The notes: generated from the sequence alone by a model not told the origin. Shown: positions 18,322 to 26,724, numbered from the stretch's first letter. The stretch is DNA of 64,000 nucleotides from Phormidium tenue FACHB-886 (GCF_014764505.1 NZ_JACXWX010000004.1:124001-188000), one strand, 5' to 3'. Made by a program: numbers and translations.

Positions 18322-18597
18322 ATGAATAAAGCTGCTGAAGTAGGCTACCTGCTTGATCGGGAAGAACTTTTAAGCCTCCGAGAGCGCAAGTTGCTGACAA
18401 GTGATCGGGATTATGTTTTCTTCGCGCTACAAATTGACTATCCTGGCAAACTTAATCCTACGGTTGATGTCACTGCCTTTTGCGATCGTTGGGAGTTGAC
18501 TGTTGGTGGCTTCTATAAAGCTTTGGGAGACCTAAAAAATAAAGGGGTAGTAGTGGCGATCGGCGATCGACTAGATCTGCAAATACAACACGAGTAA
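18322..18597 (+). CDS. Small winged-helix-like protein divergent from hsdR
   Basis: 91 residues. The C-terminal half (VTAFCDRWELTVGGFYKALGDLKNKGVVV) has the spacing of a winged helix-turn-helix with a recognition helix around FYKALGDL and a short wing. The N-terminal half (LLDREELLSLRERKLLTSDR) is charged and helical. It is transcribed away from hsdR across a 158-bp gap, the position of a controller gene for restriction operons. A regulatory job is inferred from fold and position. CAAGG 6 bases before the ATG supports the start. Confidence 0.6.
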   Translation: MNKAAEVGYLLDREELLSLRERKLLTSDRDYVFFALQIDYPGKLNPTVDVTAFCDRWELTVGGFYKALGDLKNKGVVVAIGDRLDLQIQHE

Positions 18598-18667
18598 CTT
18601 GCTAGTAAGTTTTGGCTCTGTCGCGCTAGGCGCAAGATGCCCAATACCAGCTATAGCTGTGAAGCAT

Positions 18668-19282
18668 TTACTCCTCACTGTTTGCCGAAGGTTCTAAACG
18701 GCGCATCTCGTTTGTAAGCGATCGAGATAGCACTTCGTCTCGAATAGACTCGAAAGCTGCCCTAATATCAGACCAAACAAATTTTAATAATCTGGCATCA
18801 CAAGTGAGCCAAAGGATGAAGAGGTTGTCTGGTAAACCATCGAAATGGTCTTTTATAACTTCAATAAAACGATAGTCCTGAAATCGATGCCTTAAATCCA
18901 TATCGGAACCGTAGAAATCACGAATCCAATCACTGACAATAAAGGCACCAGGACTGTTAGGAAGTGAAGCTCGTTCAGCAAATGGCAGAACCTGAATTTT
19001 AGAACTCTCCTTGATCTCTAGAGGAGGCATGGACTGTATAGCCTCTTCCATAAAGAGGAAGACCGAAGGATCTAATTTTCTAGAATCGCAATTGGGAAGA
19101 TCGCCCAATGGAATTCTTCTACGACCAATCTGTTCTATTAACTCTGATCGGGACAGTCCTCGATCTGTCGCTAAAAGATCAAGTCCTTCAACAGCTTTAG
19201 GAGTCAACGAAAAGTTAACTCGTTTTTTAAGCTCATCATGAAGCTCAGGGATACCTCTAGTACGTTTGTGTCCCTTGGGCAT
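18668..19282 (-). CDS. Ribbon-helix-helix DNA-binding protein, likely repressor
   Basis: 204 residues. Residues 20-55 (KRVNFSLTPKAVEGLDLLA, then DRGLSRSELIEQIGRRRI) match the Arc/CopG ribbon-helix-helix: a short strand and two helices that bind DNA as dimers on tandem sites. The remaining 150 residues are unassigned (LPFAERASLPNSPGAFIVSD; HFDGLPDNLFILWLTCDARL) and may be a ligand- or protein-binding domain. The gene lies between cargo and tns genes and diverges from tnsAB over 354 bp. Three 20-bp direct repeats lie 49-108 bp before its start. It is therefore a candidate autoregulated repressor of transposition. Confidence 0.65.
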   Translation of the reverse strand: MPKGHKRTRGIPELHDELKKRVNFSLTPKAVEGLDLLATDRGLSRSELIEQIGRRRIPLGDLPNCDSRKLDPSVFLFMEEAIQSMPPLEIKESSKIQVLPFAERASLPNSPGAFIVSDWIRDFYGSDMDLRHRFQDYRFIEVIKDHFDGLPDNLFILWLTCDARLLKFVWSDIRAAFESIRDEVLSRSLTNEMRRLEPSANSEE

Positions 19283-19330
19283 GAGGCTAGTTCTCCGGGG
19301 GGATCAGTGTTCTTCTCAAGATCGTAGTTG

Positions 19331-19390
19331 ACTACCCTACAAAGTACTCGATCACCTTGCAAAGTATTCGACTACCTTACGCAAGCGAAC
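19331..19390. promoter_or_regulatory. Three 20-bp direct repeats, probable RHH operator
   Basis: Units start at 19331 (ACTACCCTACAAAGTACTCG), 19351 (ATCACCTTGCAAAGTATTCG) and 19371 (ACTACCTTACGCAAGCGAAC). The phase is exactly 20 bp, about two turns of DNA, so all copies face the same side of the helix. Tandem half-sites are the normal target of ribbon-helix-helix dimers, and such a gene starts 48 bp away. The third unit is degenerate at its end. Confidence 0.65.
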
Positions 19391-19456
19391 TTAGAGCCTA
19401 CAACATAGTCGATTCTAGGCAAGGAGAGATAGCTATGTACAGCTAGGTTTGCCTTC

Positions 19457-19484
19457 TTGCGGTCGTTTAGAAGTTGTGTATAAT
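19457..19484 (+). promoter_or_regulatory. Putative tnsAB promoter
   Basis: TTGCGG (19457-19462), 16 bp, then a consensus TATAAT (19479-19484). Transcription would begin near 19491, leaving a leader of about 145 bases before tnsAB. The iterons lie 67 bp upstream of the -35. Confidence 0.45.
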
Positions 19485-19636
19485 TGTGTAACTACAGGAC
19501 TCCAAACATTCCTTCAAAATCCGGGGGGATTCTGAATTGGCTATGTAAGGGCTGTAGCTCCTGTCATTCAAATGACGCAAACGCAGAGTAACGTTTTGCT
19601 CTGCACGTTCAGGCATAGCGTTTGGGACTCTAGACA

Positions 19637-22450
19637 ATGCTGAGCCAGGAAGAATTTGAGCGATGGTGCGATCGCCTCGCTCTTCCGGAAACAACACAAA
19701 AGGTTATTCAAGAGATTCGATCCTCTGATCCCTCGCGCCGAGTCTTAGGAAATAGAGTCAGCGTTACAGGCTTTTATTCCAGTCGAAAAATGGGACTGAC
19801 AATCCAATTTGAGTCCCATCGGAGTGAATTAGCACGTATATACGAACTAGAGCATGATCCAGACGTACTAGAGTATTATGATCAGCCGCCACCCGTCGAA
19901 CTCGTTTATAACGCCAAGAGTGGGAAGCAAAACCGACATCAATATACACCGGATTTCTTTATCATTCGTACCAACTCGGCAGGATGGGAAGAGTGTAAAA
20001 CTGAGCAAGAACTAATAAAACTTGGTCAGGATAAGCCAAATCGTTACCGAAAGGAAGATGACCAGAAATGGCATTGTCCACCCGCAGATGTGTACGCATC
20101 AAGATATGGATTAAGCTTCAACGTTTGGTCAGATGCAGAGATTAGCTGGACTTTTCAACAGAATTTTGTTTGGCTAGAAGACTACATTGGGTTAGAAGCA
20201 TCCAATGTGCCTGATGAAGCTAGCCAAGCTGTCATTGCCACAGTCGAAGCAGAACCAGGAATTACACTTGCACAGTTGCTTCAACAGGCGGAGTGCTTCA
20301 ATGCAGATGATGTCTACACCCTAATTGTTACTGACCAGCTATACGTAGATTTGGAAAAGTTTAGATTAGCTGAGCCAGAAACCGTACGCATCTTTTTGAA
20401 TAAAGAACTGGCTTTAGCATTCGATCGCATTACAAGCATCTCTCCCTCTAATATTCCAACCAGCCTTCACAATGTTCAGATTGCTGTAGGTTCATCTTTA
20501 CTATGGGACGGTGAGCTTTGGACAGTAGCCAATACAGGTATCACATCGACTACTTTATTGAGATATGATGGGGAGCTTTTGCCATTACCAAATTCTACGA
20601 TTGATAAACTGATCTTAGAAGGAAATATATCCGCTCCAGTGATTGAGGAGGATGTTCAAAAGAAGGCAGAAGTCAAAGAGATTTTACAACGTGCTCGCCC
20701 TGAAGACATCAAAGAAGCAAATCATAGATATGAAGAAATTCGACCTTACTTAGATAAAAATCCTCCTCCTAGACCATCCAGTACAATTCGTCGTTGGCGA
20801 GACGCTTATCGCAAATCTGAGGAGATATACGGGAATGGGTATATCGGGCTTTTTCCTAGGAATCAGAAAAAAGGGAATTATGGGTCAAAGGTTGGCGAGG
20901 AATCTCGTCAATTCATGCTCAAGTTTATAGAGGAGAACTACGAGAATCCTAAGAATCGAGGAATTCTTCGAGTTTATGAGAGCTACGCTGAGGCATGTTC
21001 AAAACATGAACCATCTTTTATTCCTTTGAGCCGTACCACCTTTTCTCAAGCAATTAAGGAACGAAGTGGAGTAAATCAAACACTTAAACGTGAGGGTCGT
21101 CGAGCCGCTATCCAGAAGGAACAATTCTACTGGGAGCTAAAAACAACAACTCCTCAACATGGTAATCGTCCTTTTGAGATTGTTCACCTCGATCATACAG
21201 AGCTAGACATTCAATTAATTAGTTCTATTCAATCTCTTACTACCTGTAGTCACATCTCTATTAGTGATGCAATAAAACACAATCTTGGTCGCCCTTGGGC
21301 GACCTTTATGAGTGACGCTTTTTCAAGAAGATTATTGGCGGTTTATCTCACCTATGAGGAGCCAAGCTATCGCTCGTGTATGATGGCGTTGCGTATTTGT
21401 GTACAGCGATTTAGAAGATTTCCTCAAACTATCGTAGTAGACAACGGACCAGAATTCCACAGCCATTACTTTGAGCAGTTAATAGCTTACCACTACTCCA
21501 TTAAGAAGCATCGTCCTGTAGCTAAAGCACGATTTGGGGCTGTTGTCGAAAGGCTCTTTGGTACTGCTAATACCCAATTTGTTCATGAATTGACAGGTAA
21601 CACTCAAATCATGAAGAAACAGCGTCAAGTTACCAAATCAGTCAATCCTAAAAATCTAGCAATCTGGACATTAGATGCCCTTTACGAATCACTTTGTGAG
21701 TGGGCTTATGAGATATATGACAAGCGGGAACACTCAGCCTTAGGTAAAAGCCCTCGTGAAGCTTTTAATGAAGGACTTGCATTAGGAGGTGATCGTTCAC
21801 ATCGGAGAGTCGAATATGACGAAGCCTTTCGTATACTAACTTTGCCCGCTCCTGATGGTGGTACACGGAAAGTACAACCTGGCTATGGAATAAAGATTCA
21901 TAATATCTACTACTGGTCTAACGCCTTCCGCAATCCAGAAATAGAGAAATCCTCAGTAGAGGTAAGATATGACCCGTTTGATGCTGGCGTTGCTTATGCT
22001 CTCGTTGAAGGGCAGTGGGTGCAATGTGTATCTAACTATTATCAGTATCTTCAGGGTCGCTCTGAAAAAGAAATACGACTTGCTAGTGCAGATTTGCGTA
22101 AGCGTAAGCTCACGCAAGGACAAAAAACTATTGAGACTGACAAAGAATTAGTCCAATTTCTCAGTTCAGTAGAAGCAAAAGAAGGGCGATTAATGGAAGA
22201 ACGATTAAGAGCTTCCGAAAACCGTCATGTTTTGCAAATGCTTGAGACTGGATTTGATAGGAATGGAAACTCTATTAATTCAGAAGCATCACTGCATCAG
22301 GATATCGAGATTGTTTCTCCAAGCAGCTTAACAGCGAACCCTAAAGCTGACACCTTAAATAATATTGCCAAAGAAAATAATGTTGCTGAAGGCGAAGCAG
22401 AGATCGTTAATGACGAGGCAGATGATTTTGTATTTTATGGAGAGTTTTAA
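19637..22450 (+). CDS. tnsAB: TnsA-TnsB fusion transposase
   Basis: 937 residues joining two Tn7 functions. Residues 40-165 are a TnsA-type PD-(D/E)xK nuclease: ELARIYELEHDP, D106 in YTPDFF and K121 in EECKTE; it cuts the 5' strands at the ends. Residues 500-720 are the TnsB DDE core with D519 (HLDH), D602 (VDNGPEF) and E638 (VVERLFG), a DD35E spacing; it cuts and joins the 3' strands. Residues 380-500 are helix-turn-helix domains that would bind the end repeats, and the region after 720 is a Mu-type beta-barrel plus a polar tail likely to contact TnsC. The fusion is known from cyanobacterial Tn7-like and type I-B CRISPR-associated elements. The TAA shares one base with the tnsC ATG. All catalytic residues are present. 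Confidence 0.93.
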   Translation: MLSQEEFERWCDRLALPETTQKVIQEIRSSDPSRRVLGNRVSVTGFYSSRKMGLTIQFESHRSELARIYELEHDPDVLEYYDQPPPVELVYNAKSGKQNRHQYTPDFFIIRTNSAGWEECKTEQELIKLGQDKPNRYRKEDDQKWHCPPADVYASRYGLSFNVWSDAEISWTFQQNFVWLEDYIGLEASNVPDEASQAVIATVEAEPGITLAQLLQQAECFNADDVYTLIVTDQLYVDLEKFRLAEPETVRIFLNKELALAFDRITSISPSNIPTSLHNVQIAVGSSLLWDGELWTVANTGITSTTLLRYDGELLPLPNSTIDKLILEGNISAPVIEEDVQKKAEVKEILQRARPEDIKEANHRYEEIRPYLDKNPPPRPSSTIRRWRDAYRKSEEIYGNGYIGLFPRNQKKGNYGSKVGEESRQFMLKFIEENYENPKNRGILRVYESYAEACSKHEPSFIPLSRTTFSQAIKERSGVNQTLKREGRRAAIQKEQFYWELKTTTPQHGNRPFEIVHLDHTELDIQLISSIQSLTTCSHISISDAIKHNLGRPWATFMSDAFSRRLLAVYLTYEEPSYRSCMMALRICVQRFRRFPQTIVVDNGPEFHSHYFEQLIAYHYSIKKHRPVAKARFGAVVERLFGTANTQFVHELTGNTQIMKKQRQVTKSVNPKNLAIWTLDALYESLCEWAYEIYDKREHSALGKSPREAFNEGLALGGDRSHRRVEYDEAFRILTLPAPDGGTRKVQPGYGIKIHNIYYWSNAFRNPEIEKSSVEVRYDPFDAGVAYALVEGQWVQCVSNYYQYLQGRSEKEIRLASADLRKRKLTQGQKTIETDKELVQFLSSVEAKEGRLMEERLRASENRHVLQMLETGFDRNGNSINSEASLHQDIEIVSPSSLTANPKADTLNNIAKENNVAEGEAEIVNDEADDFVFYGEF

Positions 22451-23598
22451 TGCAATTAATAAATGGTTTTCCTCGTGAGCTATTAAACTCTTCTGTTCAG
22501 GAAAGAACAGCCTTTTTTGAAAACTATACGATGCCACACCCAAGGTTAATTGAGTCGGTTAAACAATTAACGGATTCTATATATGAATCTGCTAAACCGC
22601 CAATTGTCTTTGTATTTGGTCCTACTGGTGTTGGCAAATCGACCTTAATACGCAAGGTCAGAAAAAACCTTATTGAGTCGGCTTTACCTGATTTGTTTGA
22701 GGATAGAGCGCGGATTCCATGTGCAGTCATTGAAGCTGCAACGCCGGAGTTTAGCAACTTCGACTGGAAGGATTTCTATGTTCGAGGCTTGACTGCTTTA
22801 CAAGAACCGTTAATTGATAACAAAGTTGACCCTGACTCCGCTAAAAAAAAGCCTAATCCTGACAAAAATAAATTGAAATTACGCCTTTCTTTTGAGGAAG
22901 CATTACGTCAACGTCACCCTGATGCCTTCTTTATTGATGAAGCCCAGAACTTGGGAAAGTTAAGCAGTGGGCGCAAGCTGAAAGATCAGACAGATTGCAT
23001 CAAATCTATTGCCAATATTTCTGGGGTTCAATTTGTTCTGGTTGGAACATATGAGTTGATAGTTCTTCGGAATTTAAGTGCCCAGTTATGTCGCCGTAGT
23101 ATTGATGTCCACTTTTCACGCTATCAATCAACTCCTGAAGATCTAAAAATCTTTGAAAATATTGTTAAAACTTTCCAATACTACTTACCGCTACCAGAAA
23201 TTCCCGACTTAGCTAGCCATTGGGATTTCTGCTATGAACGGACGATTGGTTGCGTTGGGATTCTTAAAGATTGGCTATCTCGTACACTCAGTGCAGTCCT
23301 TAAAACTAATCCATCAGCAAAAACGATCACTTACAAAGATTTGATGAAGCACGCTTGGTCTGTAGAACAATGCAGAATTATGTTGACCGAAGCTATGGAG
23401 GCGGAGGGGAAGTTTAGGGACAAGGATGCGGGGAAGAATGATTTAAGAATGGCTTTAGGTCTAGTTGCCAGTCAAGCATCAACCTCACAGGTGACTTCTC
23501 AATCTGATACAGCAACCCCTCAAGGAAAAGGAAAAACTCGGAACGTAGGTAAGCCAAACCCAACCCGTCGTCCTACAGGAGAACGAAATGATAGCTGA
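22450..23598 (+). CDS. tnsC: TnsC-type AAA+ transposition regulator
   Basis: 382 residues. Walker A is GPTGVGKS (57-64) and Walker B FFIDEAQ (160-166), as in TnsC/TniB ATPases, which polymerise on target DNA and pass the chosen site from a TniQ protein to TnsB. The last 60 residues are Gln/Ser/Thr-rich and basic. It is translationally coupled to tnsAB (TAATG) and overlaps tniQ1 by 11 bp. Confidence 0.92.
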   Translation: MQLINGFPRELLNSSVQERTAFFENYTMPHPRLIESVKQLTDSIYESAKPPIVFVFGPTGVGKSTLIRKVRKNLIESALPDLFEDRARIPCAVIEAATPEFSNFDWKDFYVRGLTALQEPLIDNKVDPDSAKKKPNPDKNKLKLRLSFEEALRQRHPDAFFIDEAQNLGKLSSGRKLKDQTDCIKSIANISGVQFVLVGTYELIVLRNLSAQLCRRSIDVHFSRYQSTPEDLKIFENIVKTFQYYLPLPEIPDLASHWDFCYERTIGCVGILKDWLSRTLSAVLKTNPSAKTITYKDLMKHAWSVEQCRIMLTEAMEAEGKFRDKDAGKNDLRMALGLVASQASTSQVTSQSDTATPQGKGKTRNVGKPNPTRRPTGERNDS

Positions 23599-25159
23599 CC
23601 CAACAACTATCTATGGCTTTTGGGACTTGAATGAGCCAATACTTCCAGCACGTAGCCGTTTGTATTGCCTAGAACCAATTGGTCTAGGTACAGCTTATGT
23701 AGAAAGCCTAACAGGTTATGTGGCTCGCCTATCTGAAACTCATCGAGTTGAAACCGGGATGCTCATCTTGACCCAAATTGCACCCTTCATGAAGGAGGGA
23801 TATGTATTTGATGGGCGTGCAGGTGGCATAGATAAACTGTTTGGACGATACACTCAGGCTTTTAACGGAGCATCTGATTGGACAAATGCTCTAGTTACAG
23901 CTTTGGAGTCCCTGACCTTACGCCATGATTTAAGGTTTCTATCGATGTTACCTTGGGCTGAAGTAATTCCTCTCAGATATCTGCTTCGCACTAACCGAGC
24001 TTGGTGCCCAGTTTGTTACGAGGATTGGAACAGCAATGAACAGGAAATTTATGAGCCACTTGTATGGGTCTTCGATGCTATAGAAATTTGCCCTCATCAC
24101 GATCTCCCGCTCTGTACTAAATGTCCCCATTGTGATGTGGAAAACAGGCAGTTGGATTGGTCCTCTAGACCTGGTCATTGCTCCAAATGTAAGGAATGGC
24201 TCGGAATGAGGCTGAATTTTTATCAAGCGAATTTGGAAGAAGTTTCCAAGGAGGATTTGAGTCGGCAACTATGGGTTTTTGAGAATATAGGGGGTCTGCT
24301 TGCTGCCACTCCAAGGCTAGCTTGCTCACCATCCAAAGAAACAATCTCAACAGCGATCGCCACTTATGTTGAAGCAACCTCTCAAGGAAAAGTATCCAGA
24401 TTTGCCAATAAAGTCGGTATCGCAAAACAGCAAATTCACCGACATATTGATGGCAAGACGCTTCCCTCCTTGAAAACCCTATTACACCTTTGTAAGCATC
24501 TTGACCTTCCCTTACTAAATTTCCTAACCCAGCAGCCTACGTTAGAAGATTTAACAAGAGCCTCTGAAAACCTTCCCCAATTAGAGCGTTCTGCTAGAAA
24601 AGAAACTCTTGAGATTCGGCATAATGCTGCCGGTGTAAAGGTTGCTCTAGAAGCAGCCTTACTTGAAGAGCCGCCACCATCAGTTCAAAATTTGAGTACA
24701 AGGCTTGGATATGCAAGCCCAGGTCCACTGTACTATCATGCATCCGAGTTAACTCATGCTCTTGCAAAGAAATATGCTGCTTACGACAAGATGCGACGCC
24801 TAGAAGGAATGCGAAGCGTTTTGGAGAGCACACTTCAGAAGGAAGAGTACCCACCTCCTTCAATGCAGGATGTTGCTAGAAGAGAAGGATTTAGCGTTCA
24901 ACTCGTCAAACGCACTTTTCCAGAGTTATCAAAAGCTATTTCGGCTCGTTACGAAATGTATCGAAAGTCTCTTAAGGAGGTTCGTATAGGGAAGTTGCGT
25001 CAAGAAGTTAGGGATGTAGCCCTTCAATTACACAACCAGAGGATTGAGCCTACAGGTGCACGCATATCGAAGTATTTAAGCAAACCAAGATCAATTCTTC
25101 AGCAAGCAGCTATTGAAGCTGTACACGAGATTCGGCGTGAACTGGGCTGGGAAAAGTGA
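23588..25159 (+). CDS. tniQ: TnsD-like TniQ target selector 1
   Basis: 523 residues. The TniQ domain starts SRLYCLEPIGLGTAYVESLT and carries zinc-ribbon cysteines C140/C143 (WCPVCYED), C168-H171, C176/C179/C182 and C198/C201 (HCSKCKEWLG). Residues 265-315 (FANKVGIAKQQIHRHIDGKT) are an XRE-like helix-turn-helix. The C-terminus holds repeated winged-helix-like modules, PPPSVQNLSTRLGYASPGPL and PPPSMQDVARREGFSVQLV. Large C-terminal DNA-binding regions mark TnsD proteins, which recognise a fixed chromosomal site; the natural target here is tRNA-Leu(GAG). It shares the whole domain order with the next gene. Which of the two reads the tRNA is unknown. Confidence 0.9.
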   Translation: MIADPTTIYGFWDLNEPILPARSRLYCLEPIGLGTAYVESLTGYVARLSETHRVETGMLILTQIAPFMKEGYVFDGRAGGIDKLFGRYTQAFNGASDWTNALVTALESLTLRHDLRFLSMLPWAEVIPLRYLLRTNRAWCPVCYEDWNSNEQEIYEPLVWVFDAIEICPHHDLPLCTKCPHCDVENRQLDWSSRPGHCSKCKEWLGMRLNFYQANLEEVSKEDLSRQLWVFENIGGLLAATPRLACSPSKETISTAIATYVEATSQGKVSRFANKVGIAKQQIHRHIDGKTLPSLKTLLHLCKHLDLPLLNFLTQQPTLEDLTRASENLPQLERSARKETLEIRHNAAGVKVALEAALLEEPPPSVQNLSTRLGYASPGPLYYHASELTHALAKKYAAYDKMRRLEGMRSVLESTLQKEEYPPPSMQDVARREGFSVQLVKRTFPELSKAISARYEMYRKSLKEVRIGKLRQEVRDVALQLHNQRIEPTGARISKYLSKPRSILQQAAIEAVHEIRRELGWEK

Positions 25160-26529
25160 TTAACGTTATGGGTGAAATCTTCTCCCCTGACAACTTATGG
25201 GATCTCAATCTACCTGAAGTTCCACCACGCAGTCGTCTTTATTGCTTGTCCCCCTTTGGTGTTGGTACTCCTTATATTGAAAGCCTAACTGGATACGTTG
25301 CTCGTCTTGCCAACCTTCACTACGTCAATGCTGGCACTTTACTAGCGAAAGAATTTGTAACGCTTTTAAGACAGCCTAATAGCAAGAGCTATCTTCATGG
25401 TATGAGCAGCCGTACAGAAGCCTTTAATGGAACAGGTGCTATGGCTGCTGATCTAGTCCAGGCACTAGAAAGACTTACTACGCAGAATAACTTAAGATTA
25501 CTGACAATGCTAACCTGGGCTGAGGTTCTTCCTGCCAAAGGGTTACTACGCCACAATCGTGCTTGGTGCCCCATGTGCTACAAAGATTGTTTAGAAGGGA
25601 AGCGATCGGTATGTGATCCACTCCTCTGGTCACTAGAGGTAGTTAAAATCTGTCCAAATCACCGCCAACCTTTGCAGAGCCATTGTCCTCACTGTGAACG
25701 TCAACTACCTTTTTTAGGATGGCTTTCTCGCCCAGGCTATTGTTCTAAGTGTGGAGAGTGGCTTGGTCAACAGCTTAAAGACACGGAAACGGAACCAGGT
25801 GGGTTGGATTGGCAGCTGTGGGTTTCAGAAACTGTAGGGGATCTGCTTGCAAAAGCACCATTCCTAACCAGCCCACCAGCAAGGGAAAAGGTTGCAAGGA
25901 CGCTAAGGGCTTGTATTAATCAAATAGCTGAGGGAAATACTGCCGAGTTTGCTCGGCAGATTGAGATGCCCAAAAATACAGTCTGGCTGTGGATGTCAGG
26001 CAAGGTATTGCCACAGCTTGATGCCCTTCTAAAAATCTGTCATTATTTGGAACTATCTGTGAGCGACTTCCTGACAGAAACGGGCGTAAGCTTGGGAAAT
26101 AATGGGGCGATCAGGACATCTCATAGCTCAGCTATTTCAAATTCGAGACGATCTACTAGTAGAGTATTCGATGCCTCCAAAATTCACTCTTTGTTAAAAG
26201 AATTTCTTGATGACGATACTTACGCATCCTGGTCAATGCAGCGCATTGCCAAACAGCTTAACTATGATGCGAACTTTCTTCGCAGACACTTTCCAGAACT
26301 TTGTCGTAATATCTCTGCTCGGTATTTAGAATATTGTAAATCCGAACGTATTAGAAAAGTTAATCAAAAGTGCTTAGAAGTCCAGGAAATTGCAATAAAA
26401 CTCTACAAGGAAGGGGAAGAGCCAACACGCAATAGCATTTCCCAGCATTTAGGTAAACCTGCTTACTTCAGAGAGAATGAGGTTTGCGTGGCTTTGGAGA
26501 ATGTGCGGCATCACTTAGGATTTGACTAA
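25156..26529 (+). CDS. tniQ: TnsD-like TniQ target selector 2
   Basis: 457 residues, starting at a GTG that overlaps the tniQ1 stop (GTGA); an ATG at 25168 is an alternative. It repeats the plan of tniQ1: SRLYCLSPFGVGTPYIESLT, zinc motifs C138/C141 (WCPMCYKD), CPNH, CPHC and YCSKCGEWLG, then an XRE-like helix-turn-helix (FARQIEMPKNTVWLWMSGK). Only one clear winged-helix module follows (YASWSMQRIAKQLNYDANFL), so it is shorter by about one module. The two genes arose by duplication and have diverged well beyond recent copies. In type I-B CRISPR transposons the second TniQ links to Cascade, but here no cas gene exists and this protein keeps its own DNA-binding tail. A second fixed target is the simplest inference. 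Confidence 0.9.
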   Translation: MINVMGEIFSPDNLWDLNLPEVPPRSRLYCLSPFGVGTPYIESLTGYVARLANLHYVNAGTLLAKEFVTLLRQPNSKSYLHGMSSRTEAFNGTGAMAADLVQALERLTTQNNLRLLTMLTWAEVLPAKGLLRHNRAWCPMCYKDCLEGKRSVCDPLLWSLEVVKICPNHRQPLQSHCPHCERQLPFLGWLSRPGYCSKCGEWLGQQLKDTETEPGGLDWQLWVSETVGDLLAKAPFLTSPPAREKVARTLRACINQIAEGNTAEFARQIEMPKNTVWLWMSGKVLPQLDALLKICHYLELSVSDFLTETGVSLGNNGAIRTSHSSAISNSRRSTSRVFDASKIHSLLKEFLDDDTYASWSMQRIAKQLNYDANFLRRHFPELCRNISARYLEYCKSERIRKVNQKCLEVQEIAIKLYKEGEEPTRNSISQHLGKPAYFRENEVCVALENVRHHLGFD

Positions 26530-26543
26530 AAGAAGAATCAAAA

Positions 26544-26593
26544 ATTATGCGCTTACTTGCCGAGGTGTTCACCAAGGTGAGTAAACGCATAAT
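26544..26593 (+). terminator. Imperfect hairpin after tniQ2
   Basis: ATTATGCGCTTACTTGCC pairs imperfectly with the stretch ending GTGAGTAAACGCATAAT, with a second small hairpin GGTGTTCACC in the loop. It begins 15 bp after the tniQ2 stop. No T-run follows, so it may serve transposon-end architecture as much as termination. Confidence 0.4.
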
Positions 26594-26620
26594 CATGTCA
26601 GGCTTACTTAAGGGGATTAT

Positions 26621-26693
26621 GTAAGCATAAAGTGAGCAACCAGTTCTGAAAGCATAAAGTTAGCAATTTGTTCACTTTATGCTTTCAGTCATA
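26621..26693 (-). repeat. Right transposon end with TnsB-type sites
   Basis: The terminal site (26669-26688) reads inward on the minus strand as CTGAAAGCATAAAGTGAACA. Two further copies, 26621-26639 and 26647-26666, read in the opposite direction (GCATAAAGTGAGCAA and GCATAAAGTTAGCAA). The last pair forms a palindrome with 15-bp perfect arms (CTGAAAGCATAAAGT at 26646, its complement at 26674). Same-end sites in opposing orientation are unlike the tandem sites of canonical Tn7. Confidence 0.7.
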
Positions 26694-26698
26694 CCAGC
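26694..26698. repeat. Right target-site duplication CCAGC
   Basis: Copy of the CCAGC found directly left of the element at 6041-6045, here directly after its right end and 26 bp before the tRNA-Leu 3' end. Confidence 0.75.
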
Positions 26699-26724
26699 CT
26701 TATCTCTAGACCCATATAAACTCA

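Larger units (their letters stand above)
19283..19636. other. Control region between RHH gene and tnsAB
   Basis: 354 bp without a gene. It holds the 20-bp iterons (19331-19390), a probable tnsAB promoter (19457-19484) and a direct repeat CCGGGGGGAT at 19295 and 19521 that brackets both. No CRISPR-like repeat-spacer pattern is present. Confidence 0.6.
6046..26693 (+). mobile_element. Tn7-like transposon inserted beside tRNA-Leu(GAG)
   Basis: A 20,648-bp element. The left end begins TGCGACTGAAACCATAAG; the right end read inward begins TATGACTGAAAGCATAAA. The two match at 20 of the first 25 positions and are flanked by CCAGC duplications. Core genes run towards the right end: tnsAB, tnsC, tniQ1, tniQ2. 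The right end is 31 bp from the 3' end of tRNA-Leu, the spacing expected for homing by a TnsD-type protein that reads a conserved gene and inserts just downstream. Cargo fills the left 13 kb: EVE, HNH, ATPase, methylase, HsdS, HsdM, HsdR, a small winged-helix protein and an RHH regulator. There are no cas genes and no CRISPR array. Both termini differ by one base from the usual TGT, so mobility is uncertain. Confidence 0.85.

Noticed and set aside
19328-19390. CRISPR-like short repeats next to the tns genes
   Set aside because: The units are 20 bp, contiguous and without spacers, and only three occur. They fit an operator, not an array. No cas gene or other array was seen in the window.
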